Shown here: positions 15,814 to 25,112 of the stretch, in pieces
Layout: each line of letters starts with the position of its first letter
How positions within the stretch are numbered: position 1 is the stretch's first letter
Origin: an uncultured Bermanella sp.
GTDB taxonomy: Bacteria; Pseudomonadota; Gammaproteobacteria; Pseudomonadales; Oceanobacteraceae
Assembly (NCBI GenBank): GCA_913058575.1
Contig: CAJXRF010000001.1
Span: forward strand, 1 to 39,055
Direction: 5' to 3'
DNA length: 39,055 nucleotides
The notes under the pieces: model-generated
Seen by the model: the letters and a program-made list of their open reading frames with translations, nothing else
Told to the model about the DNA's origin: nothing
Database searches by the model: none
Program-made: the position numbers and the translations under genes

Positions 15814-17970
15814 ATGCCCTTTTTAGGTAAACAGATTGTACTTATCTGGCTCGTGTCACTTTTGGTCAGTGGTTGTGGTGAATCAGTGTGGAATAACCCA
15901 CATGAAGCACAAAACCAAGATGTAAAGGTTATGTATTCAAATTTCATTCAAAGGCCTAAGTACTTGGACCCTGCTCGCTCTTTCAGCTCAGAAGAATCAG
16001 ATTTTATTGATCAAATCTATGAGCCTCCTCTTCAATACAATTATTTAAAGCGACCTTATGAGTTGGAGCCTTCCACCTTAACGCATATGCCGACGCTAAC
16101 CTATCAAGATCAAAACGGTGAATTACTGCCTGCTGATGCAGCTAATCCAGCTTATAGCGTATATTCGTTTGAACTAAAAAGAGGCATTCAATATCAGCCT
16201 CACCCAGCTTTCGCTAAAAAAGAGGGTGGTGAACCTGTATATGACTTTAACACTCATGAAGAAGGGAACTCTTTTCAAACACTAAAGGATTTCACCCAAA
16301 GCGGTACCAAAGAATTAATTGCTGATGATTACATTTACCAAATTAAACGCATAGCGGATCCTAAGCGTTCAGCACCCTTGCGTGGCTTGTTAAGCCAATA
16401 CATCGATGGTATGAGTGAACTTACCGAAGAGATCACCGAGGTTCGCAAGGACTTAACTGAGCATGAGTGGTTAGATTTACGTAAGCTAAAGATGAAGGGC
16501 TTAACAAAACTTGATGATTATCATTTTACGATTCGTCTAAAAGGGAAGTACCCTCAATTTACCTATTGGTTAGCATTTCATTTCTTTGCACCTATTCCGT
16601 GGCAAGTGGATTATTTTTACCATTTACCCGGTTTACCTGAGCGTAACATTACCTTGCAGTGGCATCCTGTAGGAACAGGGGCTTATATGATGACGGAGAA
16701 CAATCCAAATGCTCAAATTGTTTTAGAGCGCAACCCAAATTTCCGTCATGAAACTTACCCAGCAGAGGGGGAGAGTAGCGATTTAAGCAATGACCTTCTG
16801 CAGGCCAAGGGTAAAAAATTGCCGTTTATTGATAAATATGTATTTCGATTAGAAAAAGAAGCCATTCCTACCTGGACCAAATTTCTACAAGGTTATTATG
16901 ATCGCTCTGGCATCAGTAGGGATAGTTTTGATCAAGCGGTCAGTGTTCAAGCAGCCGGTATTGGCTTAAGTGATGAAATGATCGAAAAAGATATTAGTAT
17001 GCAACAGGTAGTCACGCCGTCTACTTATTACATGGGCTTTAACATGCTGGACTCTGTTGTAGGCGGTTATAGCGAGAAAGCCCGCAAACTACGCCAGGCG
17101 ATTGCCATTGTTTATGACACCGACGAATACATCAAAATATTCTTAAATGGCCGCGGACAAACTGGCATGAGCCCAATACCTCCGGGAATTTTTGGTTTTC
17201 AAGAGGGTGAAAAGGGATTGCTAGACACTGTATTTGAATGGAAAGAACAACAAGCTCAGCGCAAATCAGTTCACGACGCTCGCCGGCTACTTGCCGAAGC
17301 TGGTTATCCTGAAGGGCGCAATGAAGAAACGGGTGAGCCTTTGGTGCTGAATCTCGATACTACATCTGGTAGCACAAGCAAAGCACAACTGAGCTGGATG
17401 TCAAAGCAGTTTAAAAAACTGGGCATTCAACTTAATGTTCGAGCCACAGATTACAATCGCTTTAAAGGAAAAATGGAAACAGGTAATGCGCAAATGTATT
17501 TTTGGGGGTGGCTCGCTGATTATCCTGACCCTGAAAACTTTTTATTCCTTTTGTATGGTCCAAATGCACAGGTGGATTCAAAATCTGGTGTAAACTCCGC
17601 CAACTATAAGAACACTGAATATGATCGCTTATTTGAACAAATGCGACAGCTGCCAAATAACCAACAAAGAGCCGATGTGATTAACAAAATGATGGCGATA
17701 TTAGCTCAGGATTCTCCATGGGGCATGATATACCACGCCTATGAATACAATTTAAGTCATGGTTGGGTTAGTAACTTCAAACCTCATGGTATTAGTAAAG
17801 CCAATTTAAAATATTACGATATAGATACAAATAAACGTCAAGAAATGCAGGCAATGTGGAATAAGCCCGTTGTGTGGCCTTTGTTTTTAGTTTTTATCAT
17901 TACTATTTCACTTATTGTTCCTGGCTACCTGACATATCAGCGTCGCCAACAACGTACCATTGGAGATTAA
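15814..17970 (+). CDS. peptide ABC importer substrate-binding lipoprotein (SBP_bac_5) with C-terminal membrane helix
   Basis: A 718-residue binding protein of the DppA/OppA family, longer than usual (about 530-610). Residues 1-21 are a lipoprotein signal ending in the lipobox LVSGC with Cys21. The body has family landmarks: FIQRPKYLDPARSFSSEESD, LQWHPVGTGAYMMTENNPNA (GTGPY-like), and YWMGF-like STYYMGFNML, plus WGWLADYPDPENFLFLLYGP near the C-terminal lobe. Residues of about 686-708 form a hydrophobic helix (VVWPLFLVFIITISLIVPGY) followed by RRQQR, a stop-transfer with a cytoplasmic tail. The protein is thus predicted to be lipid-anchored at one end and spanning the inner membrane at the other. 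The start codon ATG at 15814 has GAGAAG upstream. It begins a four-gene operon, three bases from the first permease. The ligand is unknown; oligopeptides are the default. Confidence 0.87.
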   Translation: MPFLGKQIVLIWLVSLLVSGCGESVWNNPHEAQNQDVKVMYSNFIQRPKYLDPARSFSSEESDFIDQIYEPPLQYNYLKRPYELEPSTLTHMPTLTYQDQNGELLPADAANPAYSVYSFELKRGIQYQPHPAFAKKEGGEPVYDFNTHEEGNSFQTLKDFTQSGTKELIADDYIYQIKRIADPKRSAPLRGLLSQYIDGMSELTEEITEVRKDLTEHEWLDLRKLKMKGLTKLDDYHFTIRLKGKYPQFTYWLAFHFFAPIPWQVDYFYHLPGLPERNITLQWHPVGTGAYMMTENNPNAQIVLERNPNFRHETYPAEGESSDLSNDLLQAKGKKLPFIDKYVFRLEKEAIPTWTKFLQGYYDRSGISRDSFDQAVSVQAAGIGLSDEMIEKDISMQQVVTPSTYYMGFNMLDSVVGGYSEKARKLRQAIAIVYDTDEYIKIFLNGRGQTGMSPIPPGIFGFQEGEKGLLDTVFEWKEQQAQRKSVHDARRLLAEAGYPEGRNEETGEPLVLNLDTTSGSTSKAQLSWMSKQFKKLGIQLNVRATDYNRFKGKMETGNAQMYFWGWLADYPDPENFLFLLYGPNAQVDSKSGVNSANYKNTEYDRLFEQMRQLPNNQQRADVINKMMAILAQDSPWGMIYHAYEYNLSHGWVSNFKPHGISKANLKYYDIDTNKRQEMQAMWNKPVVWPLFLVFIITISLIVPGYLTYQRRQQRTIGD

Positions 17971-17973
17971 TCG

Positions 17974-18951
17974 GTGTTAGCTTATATTTTTCGACGCTTT
18001 GTATATGCGATACCAATTTTAATTGGGGTTAATATATTAACTTTCATTTTATTTTTTATGGTGAATACCCCAGACCAAATGGCGAGGGTTCACTTAGGTG
18101 ATAAGCATGTTACCCAAGATGCTATTGATAATTGGAAGGTTCAACGTGGCTACGATAAACCTTTATTTATCAATGCGCAGCAAGACGCTACAAACATGTT
18201 TACCGATACGATTTTTTTTGAAAAATCCATAAAATTGCTAGCGTTTGATTTTGGTAAATCAGATGAAGGCCGAAATATTATGAGTGATATTAAGGAGCGC
18301 ATGTGGCCCAGCTTAGCCGTACAAATACCCACGTTTGTAATTGGTTTACTGGTGAATATTTGTTTTGCCTTGTTAATTGTCATGTTCAGAGCCAGCTTAT
18401 TTGAAATAACGGCATTAACTGCCTGTGTTGCCATGCTGTCTATCTCCTCTGTTTTTTACATTATCGGTGGGCAGTTTTTCTTTGCTAAATTATGGAATCT
18501 AGTGCCTATATCCGGTTATCTATCGGGTATGGAGGCTATCAGCTTTCTTATCTTGCCTATTATTATCGGTGTTATATCTGGAGTAGGTTCAGGGACGCGC
18601 TTGTACCGTACCATTTTTATTGAAGAGGCAAGCAGGGACTACATGCGTACAGCACGGGCAAAAGGTGTTTCTGAACTTAGTATACTTTTTAAGCATTTAC
18701 TGCCTAATGGCATGATTCCAATTTTAACCAGTGTGGTAGTGGTGATTCCAACCTTGTTTATGGGGAGTCTATTAATCGAATCATTTTTTGGTATACCTGG
18801 ATTAGGCAGTTACACCCTAGATGCAATTCAAGCTCAAGATTTTGCTGTGGTGCGTTGCATGGTATTTCTTGGTGCCTGTCTTTATATTGTTGGTTTACTA
18901 TTAACCGATATTTCTTACACATTGGTTGATCCTAGGGTGAAGTTATCATGA
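17974..18951 (+). CDS. peptide ABC importer permease, DppB-like
   Basis: A 325-residue inner-membrane permease of the DppB/OppB/YejB type, with the classic N-terminus YIFRRFVYAIPILIGVNILT. Six hydrophobic segments follow. The cytoplasmic EAA loop is EASRDYMRTARAKGVSELSI followed by LFKHLLPNGMIPI. The last periplasmic loop 'ESFFGIPGLGSYTLDAIQAQDF' is also diagnostic. GTG at 17974 is the start because it lies three bases after the previous stop, has GGAG upstream at 17962-17965, and gives the family's exact N-terminus. Its stop overlaps the next gene by four bases. Confidence 0.9.
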   Translation: MLAYIFRRFVYAIPILIGVNILTFILFFMVNTPDQMARVHLGDKHVTQDAIDNWKVQRGYDKPLFINAQQDATNMFTDTIFFEKSIKLLAFDFGKSDEGRNIMSDIKERMWPSLAVQIPTFVIGLLVNICFALLIVMFRASLFEITALTACVAMLSISSVFYIIGGQFFFAKLWNLVPISGYLSGMEAISFLILPIIIGVISGVGSGTRLYRTIFIEEASRDYMRTARAKGVSELSILFKHLLPNGMIPILTSVVVVIPTLFMGSLLIESFFGIPGLGSYTLDAIQAQDFAVVRCMVFLGACLYIVGLLLTDISYTLVDPRVKLS

Positions 18952-20333
18952 TATCTCCAGTCGTTTTATGGAGCGACATACTAATTTTTTCTCTAGCAGT
19001 TTCCGTAGGCTTGTTTATTTTTCAGGTACGAAAAAAACCGCAAGCCAAAGCCCGTTGGAGAAGCGTATTTGAAAGTAAAATTGGGCTAACCAGTTTCATT
19101 ATTATAGTATTTTATGTGCTTATTTCTTTAATGGACTCTGTGCATTTTCGAGAACAATTGTCTCAGTTTGAAGCTGATGGACCAGATCAAAATCTGGCGT
19201 ATAGTTCAGAGGTTAAGTCGATTCTAGATATCGCTCTTAAAAACTTAAACAGTACAACTGAAACGACCTACTCTTCTCCATTTTCTTTGTATTCATTTTC
19301 AAAAGAAAATATGACAAATGATGATGGCAGTGTGTATCGAGACTTTATACGTTTAAAGCATGGTGGCGCGCACATTCAAGGAGATGAGGAACGTTTTTCT
19401 GATATTCTGATTAAGTCTGTTCAAGCGTTATTGATTGGCTTGCTCATTGCTGCTATTCCGGTGATGTTGCATGTAATGATGCGTAAAAAATCAAACCATG
19501 AAGAAGATTACATTCCTTGGAATGTGGCTTATGGCACTATTATTACGCTCATCTCGCTTGCCACTTGGGTAATTATATTAAGCCAGTATTATCATATTCT
19601 AGGGACTGATAAAGTTGGCCAAGATGTACTTTATCAAAGTATTAAATCTATTCGTACAGGGGTGTTAATTGGTACGCTTGCCACATTAGTGACATTGCCG
19701 TTTGCGATAATTTTAGGCATCAGTGCCGGTTATTTCAAAGGTTGGATTGACGATACCGTTCAGTTTATTTATACAACCTTAAGTTCAATACCCGGTATCC
19801 TATTGATTGCAGCCTCGGTTCTTTTAATTGATGTGTATATTGAAACCAATCCAGAGAAATTTAATTTAACCATACTACGGTCAGACTTTAAGTTCATTGC
19901 TTTGTGCGCCATTTTAGGCCTAACCAGTTGGACAACGCTTTGCCGAATGCTTCGTGCTGAAACCCTAAAAGTTAGCCAGCTAGATTATGTTCAAGCGGCC
20001 CATGCATTTGGTGTGAGTCATAGAGGTGTTATTGGGAAACATATTCTTCCAAATGTTACGCATATTATATTGATTGCTGTTGTTTTAGATTTTAGTGCGT
20101 TTGTTTTGGCTGAAGCGGTGCTGTCCTATATTGGCGTGGGTGTTGACCCAAACATGTATAGCTGGGGCAATATGATTAATGCGGCCCGCTCTGAATTGTC
20201 GCGAGATCCGACAGTGTGGTGGTCGGTAACCAGTGCATTTATTTTGATGTTTACCCTTGTATTGGCAGCGAATTTGTTCTCAGACGAAGTACGAAATGCC
20301 TTTGACCCTCGAACGGCTAAAGGAAACGAATAA
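18948..20333 (+). CDS. peptide ABC importer permease, DppC-like with extra membrane segments
   Basis: A 461-residue permease, about 120-160 residues longer than typical DppC/OppC. The C-terminal 250 residues are canonical: ILGTDKVGQDVLYQSIKSIR (the 'GTDxxGRDV' motif), EAA loop YVQAAHAFGVSHRGVIGKHI-LPN, and SYIGVGVDPNMYSWGNMI. In front are an additional N-terminal helix (SDILIFSLAVSVGLFIFQV), the usual first helix (IGLTSFIIIVFYVLISLM) followed by a periplasmic stretch, and two further helices (SVQALLIGLLIAAIPVMLHV; YGTIITLISLATWVIILSQY). The stop overlaps the start of the ATPase gene by one base. The extra part may hold the binding protein's C-terminal helix; that is conjecture. Confidence 0.87.
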   Translation: MISPVVLWSDILIFSLAVSVGLFIFQVRKKPQAKARWRSVFESKIGLTSFIIIVFYVLISLMDSVHFREQLSQFEADGPDQNLAYSSEVKSILDIALKNLNSTTETTYSSPFSLYSFSKENMTNDDGSVYRDFIRLKHGGAHIQGDEERFSDILIKSVQALLIGLLIAAIPVMLHVMMRKKSNHEEDYIPWNVAYGTIITLISLATWVIILSQYYHILGTDKVGQDVLYQSIKSIRTGVLIGTLATLVTLPFAIILGISAGYFKGWIDDTVQFIYTTLSSIPGILLIAASVLLIDVYIETNPEKFNLTILRSDFKFIALCAILGLTSWTTLCRMLRAETLKVSQLDYVQAAHAFGVSHRGVIGKHILPNVTHIILIAVVLDFSAFVLAEAVLSYIGVGVDPNMYSWGNMINAARSELSRDPTVWWSVTSAFILMFTLVLAANLFSDEVRNAFDPRTAKGNE

Positions 20334-21943
20334 TGACTAACATACAGCCCCAGGCACCACTGTTAACGGTTCGTAATCTTAAGATTGATGCCGGCAATAC
20401 TTGCCTTGTAAAAAATGTAAGTTTTGATATTTACCCTAAAGAAATTTTTGCTCTTGTGGGTGAATCAGGTTCGGGTAAATCACTCACATCGTTGTCGATC
20501 ATGCGTCTTCTTCCTGAAGCATTGACGGTCAGTGAGGGTGAAATTAATTTTAAAGAAACGAAATTATTTAACTTACCTGAAACAAAAATGAACAGCATTC
20601 GTGGCCGAAAAATCGCTATGATTTTTCAAGAGCCACAAACATCGTTAAATCCTGTTCAATCCATAGGTACTCAGTTACAAGAGGTGCTGGGCCTTCATCA
20701 GAATATCAAAGGCGCTGACCTGCAAAATAAGTTAGTTCAGTTACTTGAAGAGGTGGGTATTCCCGATCCTCGCGCGCGCCTTAAGTGGTATCCACATCAA
20801 TTATCCGGTGGTCAAAAGCAGCGGGTAATGATTGCAATGGCGCTTGCTTGTGAGCCAGACTTACTCATAGCCGATGAACCCACCACCGCGTTGGATGTGA
20901 CCATTCAACGTCAAATTTTAGAGCTATTAGATAACTTACGTAAAACTCGAAACTTGGGTGTATTACTGATTACCCATGACATGGGGGTTGTGAGTGAAAT
21001 GGCTGATAGAGTGGCCGTTATGCAATACGGTGAAATTCTAGAGCAAACAGATTGTAAATCGTTTTTTATTAACCCTCAGCATGAATACAGTAAAAAACTG
21101 ATCAATTCCTTGCCAGATATTCACAACTTTATACAGGGTATTGACGCCGATACGATTCTTAAGGTTAATGATTTAAAAGTTTGGTTCCCTAAAAAACATG
21201 GGATATTACAACGCACAGTAGGTCATACCAAAGCCGTTGATGGGGTTAGCTTTACTATTAAGCGTGGAAAAACGCTGGCCATTGTGGGTGAGTCAGGCTC
21301 AGGTAAAACCACTGCAGGTAAAGCTATTTTAAGACTGAATCCGGTCCACTCAGGCAGTATTCAGTTTCAAGGAGATGAACTGGTTGGCTTAAGTCACCAG
21401 GCATTTCATCATTATCGTCGTGATATTCAGGTTATTTTTCAGGACCCGTTTTCCTCAATGAATCCCCGAATGACCATTCGCGAAATTATTGAAGAGGGCA
21501 TGAAAAGTCTTAAGGTAGAGCCAGATGCTCAGGCCCGTGAAGATAAAATGCTCATGTTGTTAAGCCGGGTTGGTATGCTCCCTGAGCATTTAGACCGCTA
21601 TCCTCATGAATTCTCTGGCGGGCAGCGCCAGCGTATTGCCATTGCTCGTGCTTTGGCAGTTGATCCAAAATTAATTATTTGTGATGAACCAACCTCAGCA
21701 TTAGATGTTTCAATTCGTGGGCAGGTATTAGATTTACTAAATGATCTTCAGCAAGAGATAGGCATAACCTTGCTGTTTATTACTCATGATTTATCTATTA
21801 TCCCTCACCTTGCTCATGACGTTGCTGTTATGAAAGATGGAAAAATTGTAGAGCAGGGAAGAACCCAGCAGATAATGGAAAACCCTCAGCATGAGTATAC
21901 GCAAGCATTATTGAAGGCTGTACCAAGGTTGAGAAGAGCTTAG
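20333..21943 (+). CDS. peptide ABC importer fused double ATPase (YejF/GsiA-like)
   Basis: A 536-residue protein with two complete ATP-binding domains, corresponding to DppD and DppF fused. The first domain has Walker A GESGSGKS (about residues 43-50), Q-loop MIFQEPQTSLNPVQ, signature LSGGQKQRVMIAMAL and Walker B LLIADEPTTALD. The second has Walker A GESGSGKTTAGK, Q-loop VIFQDPFSSMNPRM, signature FSGGQRQRIAIARAL and Walker B LIICDEPTSALD. Both sites look competent. It energises the two permeases encoded upstream in the same operon (one-base overlap, TAATG). A fused ATPase after B- and C-type permeases resembles the YejABEF organisation, but the binding protein is not clearly of YejA type, so no symbol is given. 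Confidence 0.92.
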   Translation: MTNIQPQAPLLTVRNLKIDAGNTCLVKNVSFDIYPKEIFALVGESGSGKSLTSLSIMRLLPEALTVSEGEINFKETKLFNLPETKMNSIRGRKIAMIFQEPQTSLNPVQSIGTQLQEVLGLHQNIKGADLQNKLVQLLEEVGIPDPRARLKWYPHQLSGGQKQRVMIAMALACEPDLLIADEPTTALDVTIQRQILELLDNLRKTRNLGVLLITHDMGVVSEMADRVAVMQYGEILEQTDCKSFFINPQHEYSKKLINSLPDIHNFIQGIDADTILKVNDLKVWFPKKHGILQRTVGHTKAVDGVSFTIKRGKTLAIVGESGSGKTTAGKAILRLNPVHSGSIQFQGDELVGLSHQAFHHYRRDIQVIFQDPFSSMNPRMTIREIIEEGMKSLKVEPDAQAREDKMLMLLSRVGMLPEHLDRYPHEFSGGQRQRIAIARALAVDPKLIICDEPTSALDVSIRGQVLDLLNDLQQEIGITLLFITHDLSIIPHLAHDVAVMKDGKIVEQGRTQQIMENPQHEYTQALLKAVPRLRRA

Positions 21944-21974
21944 AAAAAGTTAAAAATGAAGTTTTAAACTTTTT

Positions 21975-22007
21975 CGCTGAGTTTGATAAAGGTAATCAAA
22001 CTCAGCG
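21975..22007. terminator. 13-base-pair perfect hairpin between convergent operons
   Basis: CGCTGAGTTTGAT (21975-21987) pairs perfectly with ATCAAACTCAGCG (21995-22007) around AAAGGTA. It lies 31 bases after the ATPase stop and about 50 from the end of the convergent RND gene. No T tract follows on either strand (plus: GAACG; minus: AAAAAG), so intrinsic termination is likely but not certain. It may instead protect 3' ends. Confidence 0.55.
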
Positions 22008-22058
22008 GAACGATTTATACTCGTAGCTCATAGCCTGCTTCGTGAATTGTGTTTTCAC

Positions 22059-25000
22059 TCATTTTGAGGCGTTAGGTTGATACATTTTTAATGATAATAG
22101 CGCTGACATAAAGCTTAAGCTAAACAATGCGCTAAAAGTCATGCCGCCGACAATAACCGCCGCTAAACCTCGATAAATCTCCGATCCTTCACCAGGGCTT
22201 AACATTAATGGCAGCATGCCAAAGATAGTGGTGCCTGTACTCATATAGATAGGGCGTTTGCGTAAACGAACGGCTTGTTTTATGGCATCCAATTGGCAAA
22301 GGCCGCTATGGCAGGCTATGTCGTATTGGCTTGCAAGAAGAATTGCATTGTTAATAACAAGACCCATGAGAATTATGAATCCAATCATGGTGATGACATC
22401 TAAGTTCTGAGGACTAAATATGCTGAGTAATTGCAAATTAAGCATTCCCCCTGCGATTGCCAACGGCATGCTGAGCATCACGGCACCGGCGAGTTTCCAA
22501 GATTTTAGCGTTAACCACATTAATAGCAGCAATATAACCAGTGCTAATCCAAACATCATTCCAAATTCTTTTAGAAATCGATTTAACCGATCGGCACTTC
22601 CACGAAACTGAAGGTGAACTTTTTTATTTTCTTGTGTGGCTAGGTACTCGTAAGCCGACTTTTTAATGTTATCCATAAAAAGCCCCATGGGCATATTATC
22701 TTCAGGGGTCAATTCTAACGATACGGCAATATCACCTTCTATACGAAGTAATGAACTGGGTGCTAGCGCCATTTTAGCGGTTGCGAAAAGGCTTAATGGT
22801 TGTAATCCATGATGGGGAGTGTGTATTTGGGTATCTAAGAGAGCATCGATACTCTTTGGTGTTTTTGCTTTAAGGTAGAAAGGGAGCGTATTGCCGTCAT
22901 GAAAAAATTGACCCATATAGAGGCCACTAGTGAGTGCCACTAAATGTCGGTTGAGTTGATCCTGTGATAAACCAAAGTGAATTAGGCTATCGTGAATGGG
23001 CGTGAATTCAATTCGGGTGGTGTCGTTGTATAAAGGTGAGTCTTCACTAATATCCGAATTTGGAAATGCTGATTGCAAGTGCTGCATTAAGCCTTGGCCA
23101 ACAACTTGTAAGTTCTCAATACTATCTCCTTTAATATCAAGCGAACTTTCTCGACTACCAGGAAGAACATCTCTTAATAAACTACCTTGAAAAGTAAAGG
23201 CACGTGTTCCTGGAATATTATTAACAATTTTAGTTTGTAGCCATGTTTCGAACTCAGCACTATCCCAGTCTTCATTTGGATAAAAATATACAAAGCAATT
23301 ACTTTCTTCGCAAAATAAACCAGATACACGGTAAGAGGGTGCTGATCCATCGTTTTTTGATGCTTCGATGCGTTTAAAAATTGGTTTAGCAACACGTTCA
23401 GCTGCTAACTTATGATTCATAGGCTCATTAAAGCGAATATAAGTATTCATCAAGCTTTTTTTAGGGTTAGGTAATACATCAAAATTAGGTTTGGCAATCG
23501 CACTAACGACTAGCGCTATAGGAATGGCAATAACTAAAACAGCCATAGCGATGTGGCTATTTTTAGCAGGGTAAACTAACTTATTGGTCCATTTCGAATC
23601 GTTTATTGATTCGATACTTTCATTTGATAAGCCCAGTGGCTTTTCATTTTTAAGTAAGTATCGAGCGAGTGTTGGTATTAATAAAAGGGCCACTAACACA
23701 GATGCCATTAACGCGCTGGATATGGTGAATGCTAAGTCTTCAAAGAGCTGGCTTTCGCTTGTTTGCATTAACAGAATCGGTAAAAAAACAATAATGCTGG
23801 ATATGGTTGAAGACAGAACTGCGCCTTTAACTTGCCTTGCTCCCTCTGTAATCGAATAGTTAAGTGAACTGCCACCATGGCGTATTCGCAATATATTTTC
23901 TACCACAACAATGGCGGCATCTAGCAGTAAGCCTACTGACAAGGCCATGCCCGCAAGCGAAATAACGTTTAATCCGAATCCAGCAATTTTCATGGCCAAC
24001 ATAACCAGTGACAAACAAACCGGGATACTGACGAAAACAAGCAACACAACTGACCAACTGCGTAAAAACCAATATAAGACAACGCTGGCCAGTAGTATTC
24101 CCATTAATAGACTGCCGTAAACGAGTTTTAAGGCTTGCTTAATTTCCTTAGAGTCATCTTTACTGAACACTACTTTCATACCAAGATTCTGTAAGGGACC
24201 TGCGTTTAATAATTCAACCTGAGATTTAATTCGATCAATGGTATCCAGAGCATTAACATTTGGGCTGCCAATTAATTGAAAATACATGGCTTTCTGGCCA
24301 TCTATTGCAGCAAAGCGCCAATTTGATGAAACCCTAATATGTAATTTGGCCACATCCTGTAAACGTACTAGGTGCTGGTTATGACGATAAATTGGAAATT
24401 GGTTTAACTCATCAATTGGCATGTTGCCTTTGAAAAGGAGGCTAAAGTCTTTTGAAGCAAGTGTAAGGTTTCCCCCTGAACGATCACTTAGCCCTGTTAA
24501 TGATTTGGCAATATCATCAATAGATAGGGAGTACTGAGCGAGAAGAGTGGGGTCGAATTCAATATCCAGTTGTTTATCTATGGGGTTTGGAAAATTTGCA
24601 AGCCGAGTGACACCCAGTATTTTACTCATTGTCGGTTCAATATGGTTTTTATACGCATCTATAAAGTCATCTTGTGACTTGTTACCGATGCCATGCATCA
24701 TGGCAGTTACAATAGGGTTTCCATCACCAAATGCATTATTTTGTATAAAGGGTTTTTCTACTTGAGCTGGCCACCCAGGAACTTGGTTTATCCGTGATAG
24801 CACATCAATATAGGCTTGTTGCATATCTGTTGAGCTATGGAACGATAAAGATGTTCTTGCGAAACCTCCAAACACTTCTGATTCAGTTGAAATTAAGTTA
24901 TTCAGACCAGACATGGATCGTTCCAGAGGAGCCACTAACACCTGTTCAATTTGCTGAGCATTTTTACCATTCCAATTGCTATATAGCACGATTTCTGGGC

Positions 25001-25112
25001 GGTCAATTCTAGGCAGCAATGAGTTGGGCAAAGTGAAGGCGCATAGAATGCCCAGTAGTGATAAGGCTAAGCTTAGGCTAATTATGTAGGGCGCGTGTTT
25101 GCTTTGAATCAC
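22059..25112 (-). CDS. RND-family efflux permease
   Basis: A 1017-residue inner-membrane pump of the AcrB/MMPL-like resistance-nodulation-division superfamily. A first helix (YIISLSLALSLLGILCAF) is followed by a large periplasmic loop, then the helix block KIAGFGLNVISLAGMALSVG and LLLDAAIVVVENILR. The latter is the TM4 proton-relay region with Asp398 and Ala next to it, where AcrB has two Asp; single-Asp variants are normal in other RND branches. The duplicated second half ends with LDVITMIGFIILMGLVINNA and LRKRPIYMSTGTTIFGMLPL. Substrate class is not evident. The gene overlaps its membrane-fusion partner by four bases. No outer-membrane TolC-like gene or dedicated regulator is adjacent. Confidence 0.9.
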   Translation of the reverse strand: MIQSKHAPYIISLSLALSLLGILCAFTLPNSLLPRIDRPEIVLYSNWNGKNAQQIEQVLVAPLERSMSGLNNLISTESEVFGGFARTSLSFHSSTDMQQAYIDVLSRINQVPGWPAQVEKPFIQNNAFGDGNPIVTAMMHGIGNKSQDDFIDAYKNHIEPTMSKILGVTRLANFPNPIDKQLDIEFDPTLLAQYSLSIDDIAKSLTGLSDRSGGNLTLASKDFSLLFKGNMPIDELNQFPIYRHNQHLVRLQDVAKLHIRVSSNWRFAAIDGQKAMYFQLIGSPNVNALDTIDRIKSQVELLNAGPLQNLGMKVVFSKDDSKEIKQALKLVYGSLLMGILLASVVLYWFLRSWSVVLLVFVSIPVCLSLVMLAMKIAGFGLNVISLAGMALSVGLLLDAAIVVVENILRIRHGGSSLNYSITEGARQVKGAVLSSTISSIIVFLPILLMQTSESQLFEDLAFTISSALMASVLVALLLIPTLARYLLKNEKPLGLSNESIESINDSKWTNKLVYPAKNSHIAMAVLVIAIPIALVVSAIAKPNFDVLPNPKKSLMNTYIRFNEPMNHKLAAERVAKPIFKRIEASKNDGSAPSYRVSGLFCEESNCFVYFYPNEDWDSAEFETWLQTKIVNNIPGTRAFTFQGSLLRDVLPGSRESSLDIKGDSIENLQVVGQGLMQHLQSAFPNSDISEDSPLYNDTTRIEFTPIHDSLIHFGLSQDQLNRHLVALTSGLYMGQFFHDGNTLPFYLKAKTPKSIDALLDTQIHTPHHGLQPLSLFATAKMALAPSSLLRIEGDIAVSLELTPEDNMPMGLFMDNIKKSAYEYLATQENKKVHLQFRGSADRLNRFLKEFGMMFGLALVILLLLMWLTLKSWKLAGAVMLSMPLAIAGGMLNLQLLSIFSPQNLDVITMIGFIILMGLVINNAILLASQYDIACHSGLCQLDAIKQAVRLRKRPIYMSTGTTIFGMLPLMLSPGEGSEIYRGLAAVIVGGMTFSALFSLSFMSALLSLKMYQPNASK

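Noticed and set aside
15648-15830. 60-codon plus-strand frame overlapping the binding-protein start
   Set aside because: It overlaps the start of a strong gene in another frame, has no good ribosome-binding site and resembles nothing known.
15814-21943. Assignment as yejABEF
   Set aside because: The fused ATPase suits YejF, but the binding protein and the C-type permease differ in length and architecture from YejA and YejE, so symbols were withheld.
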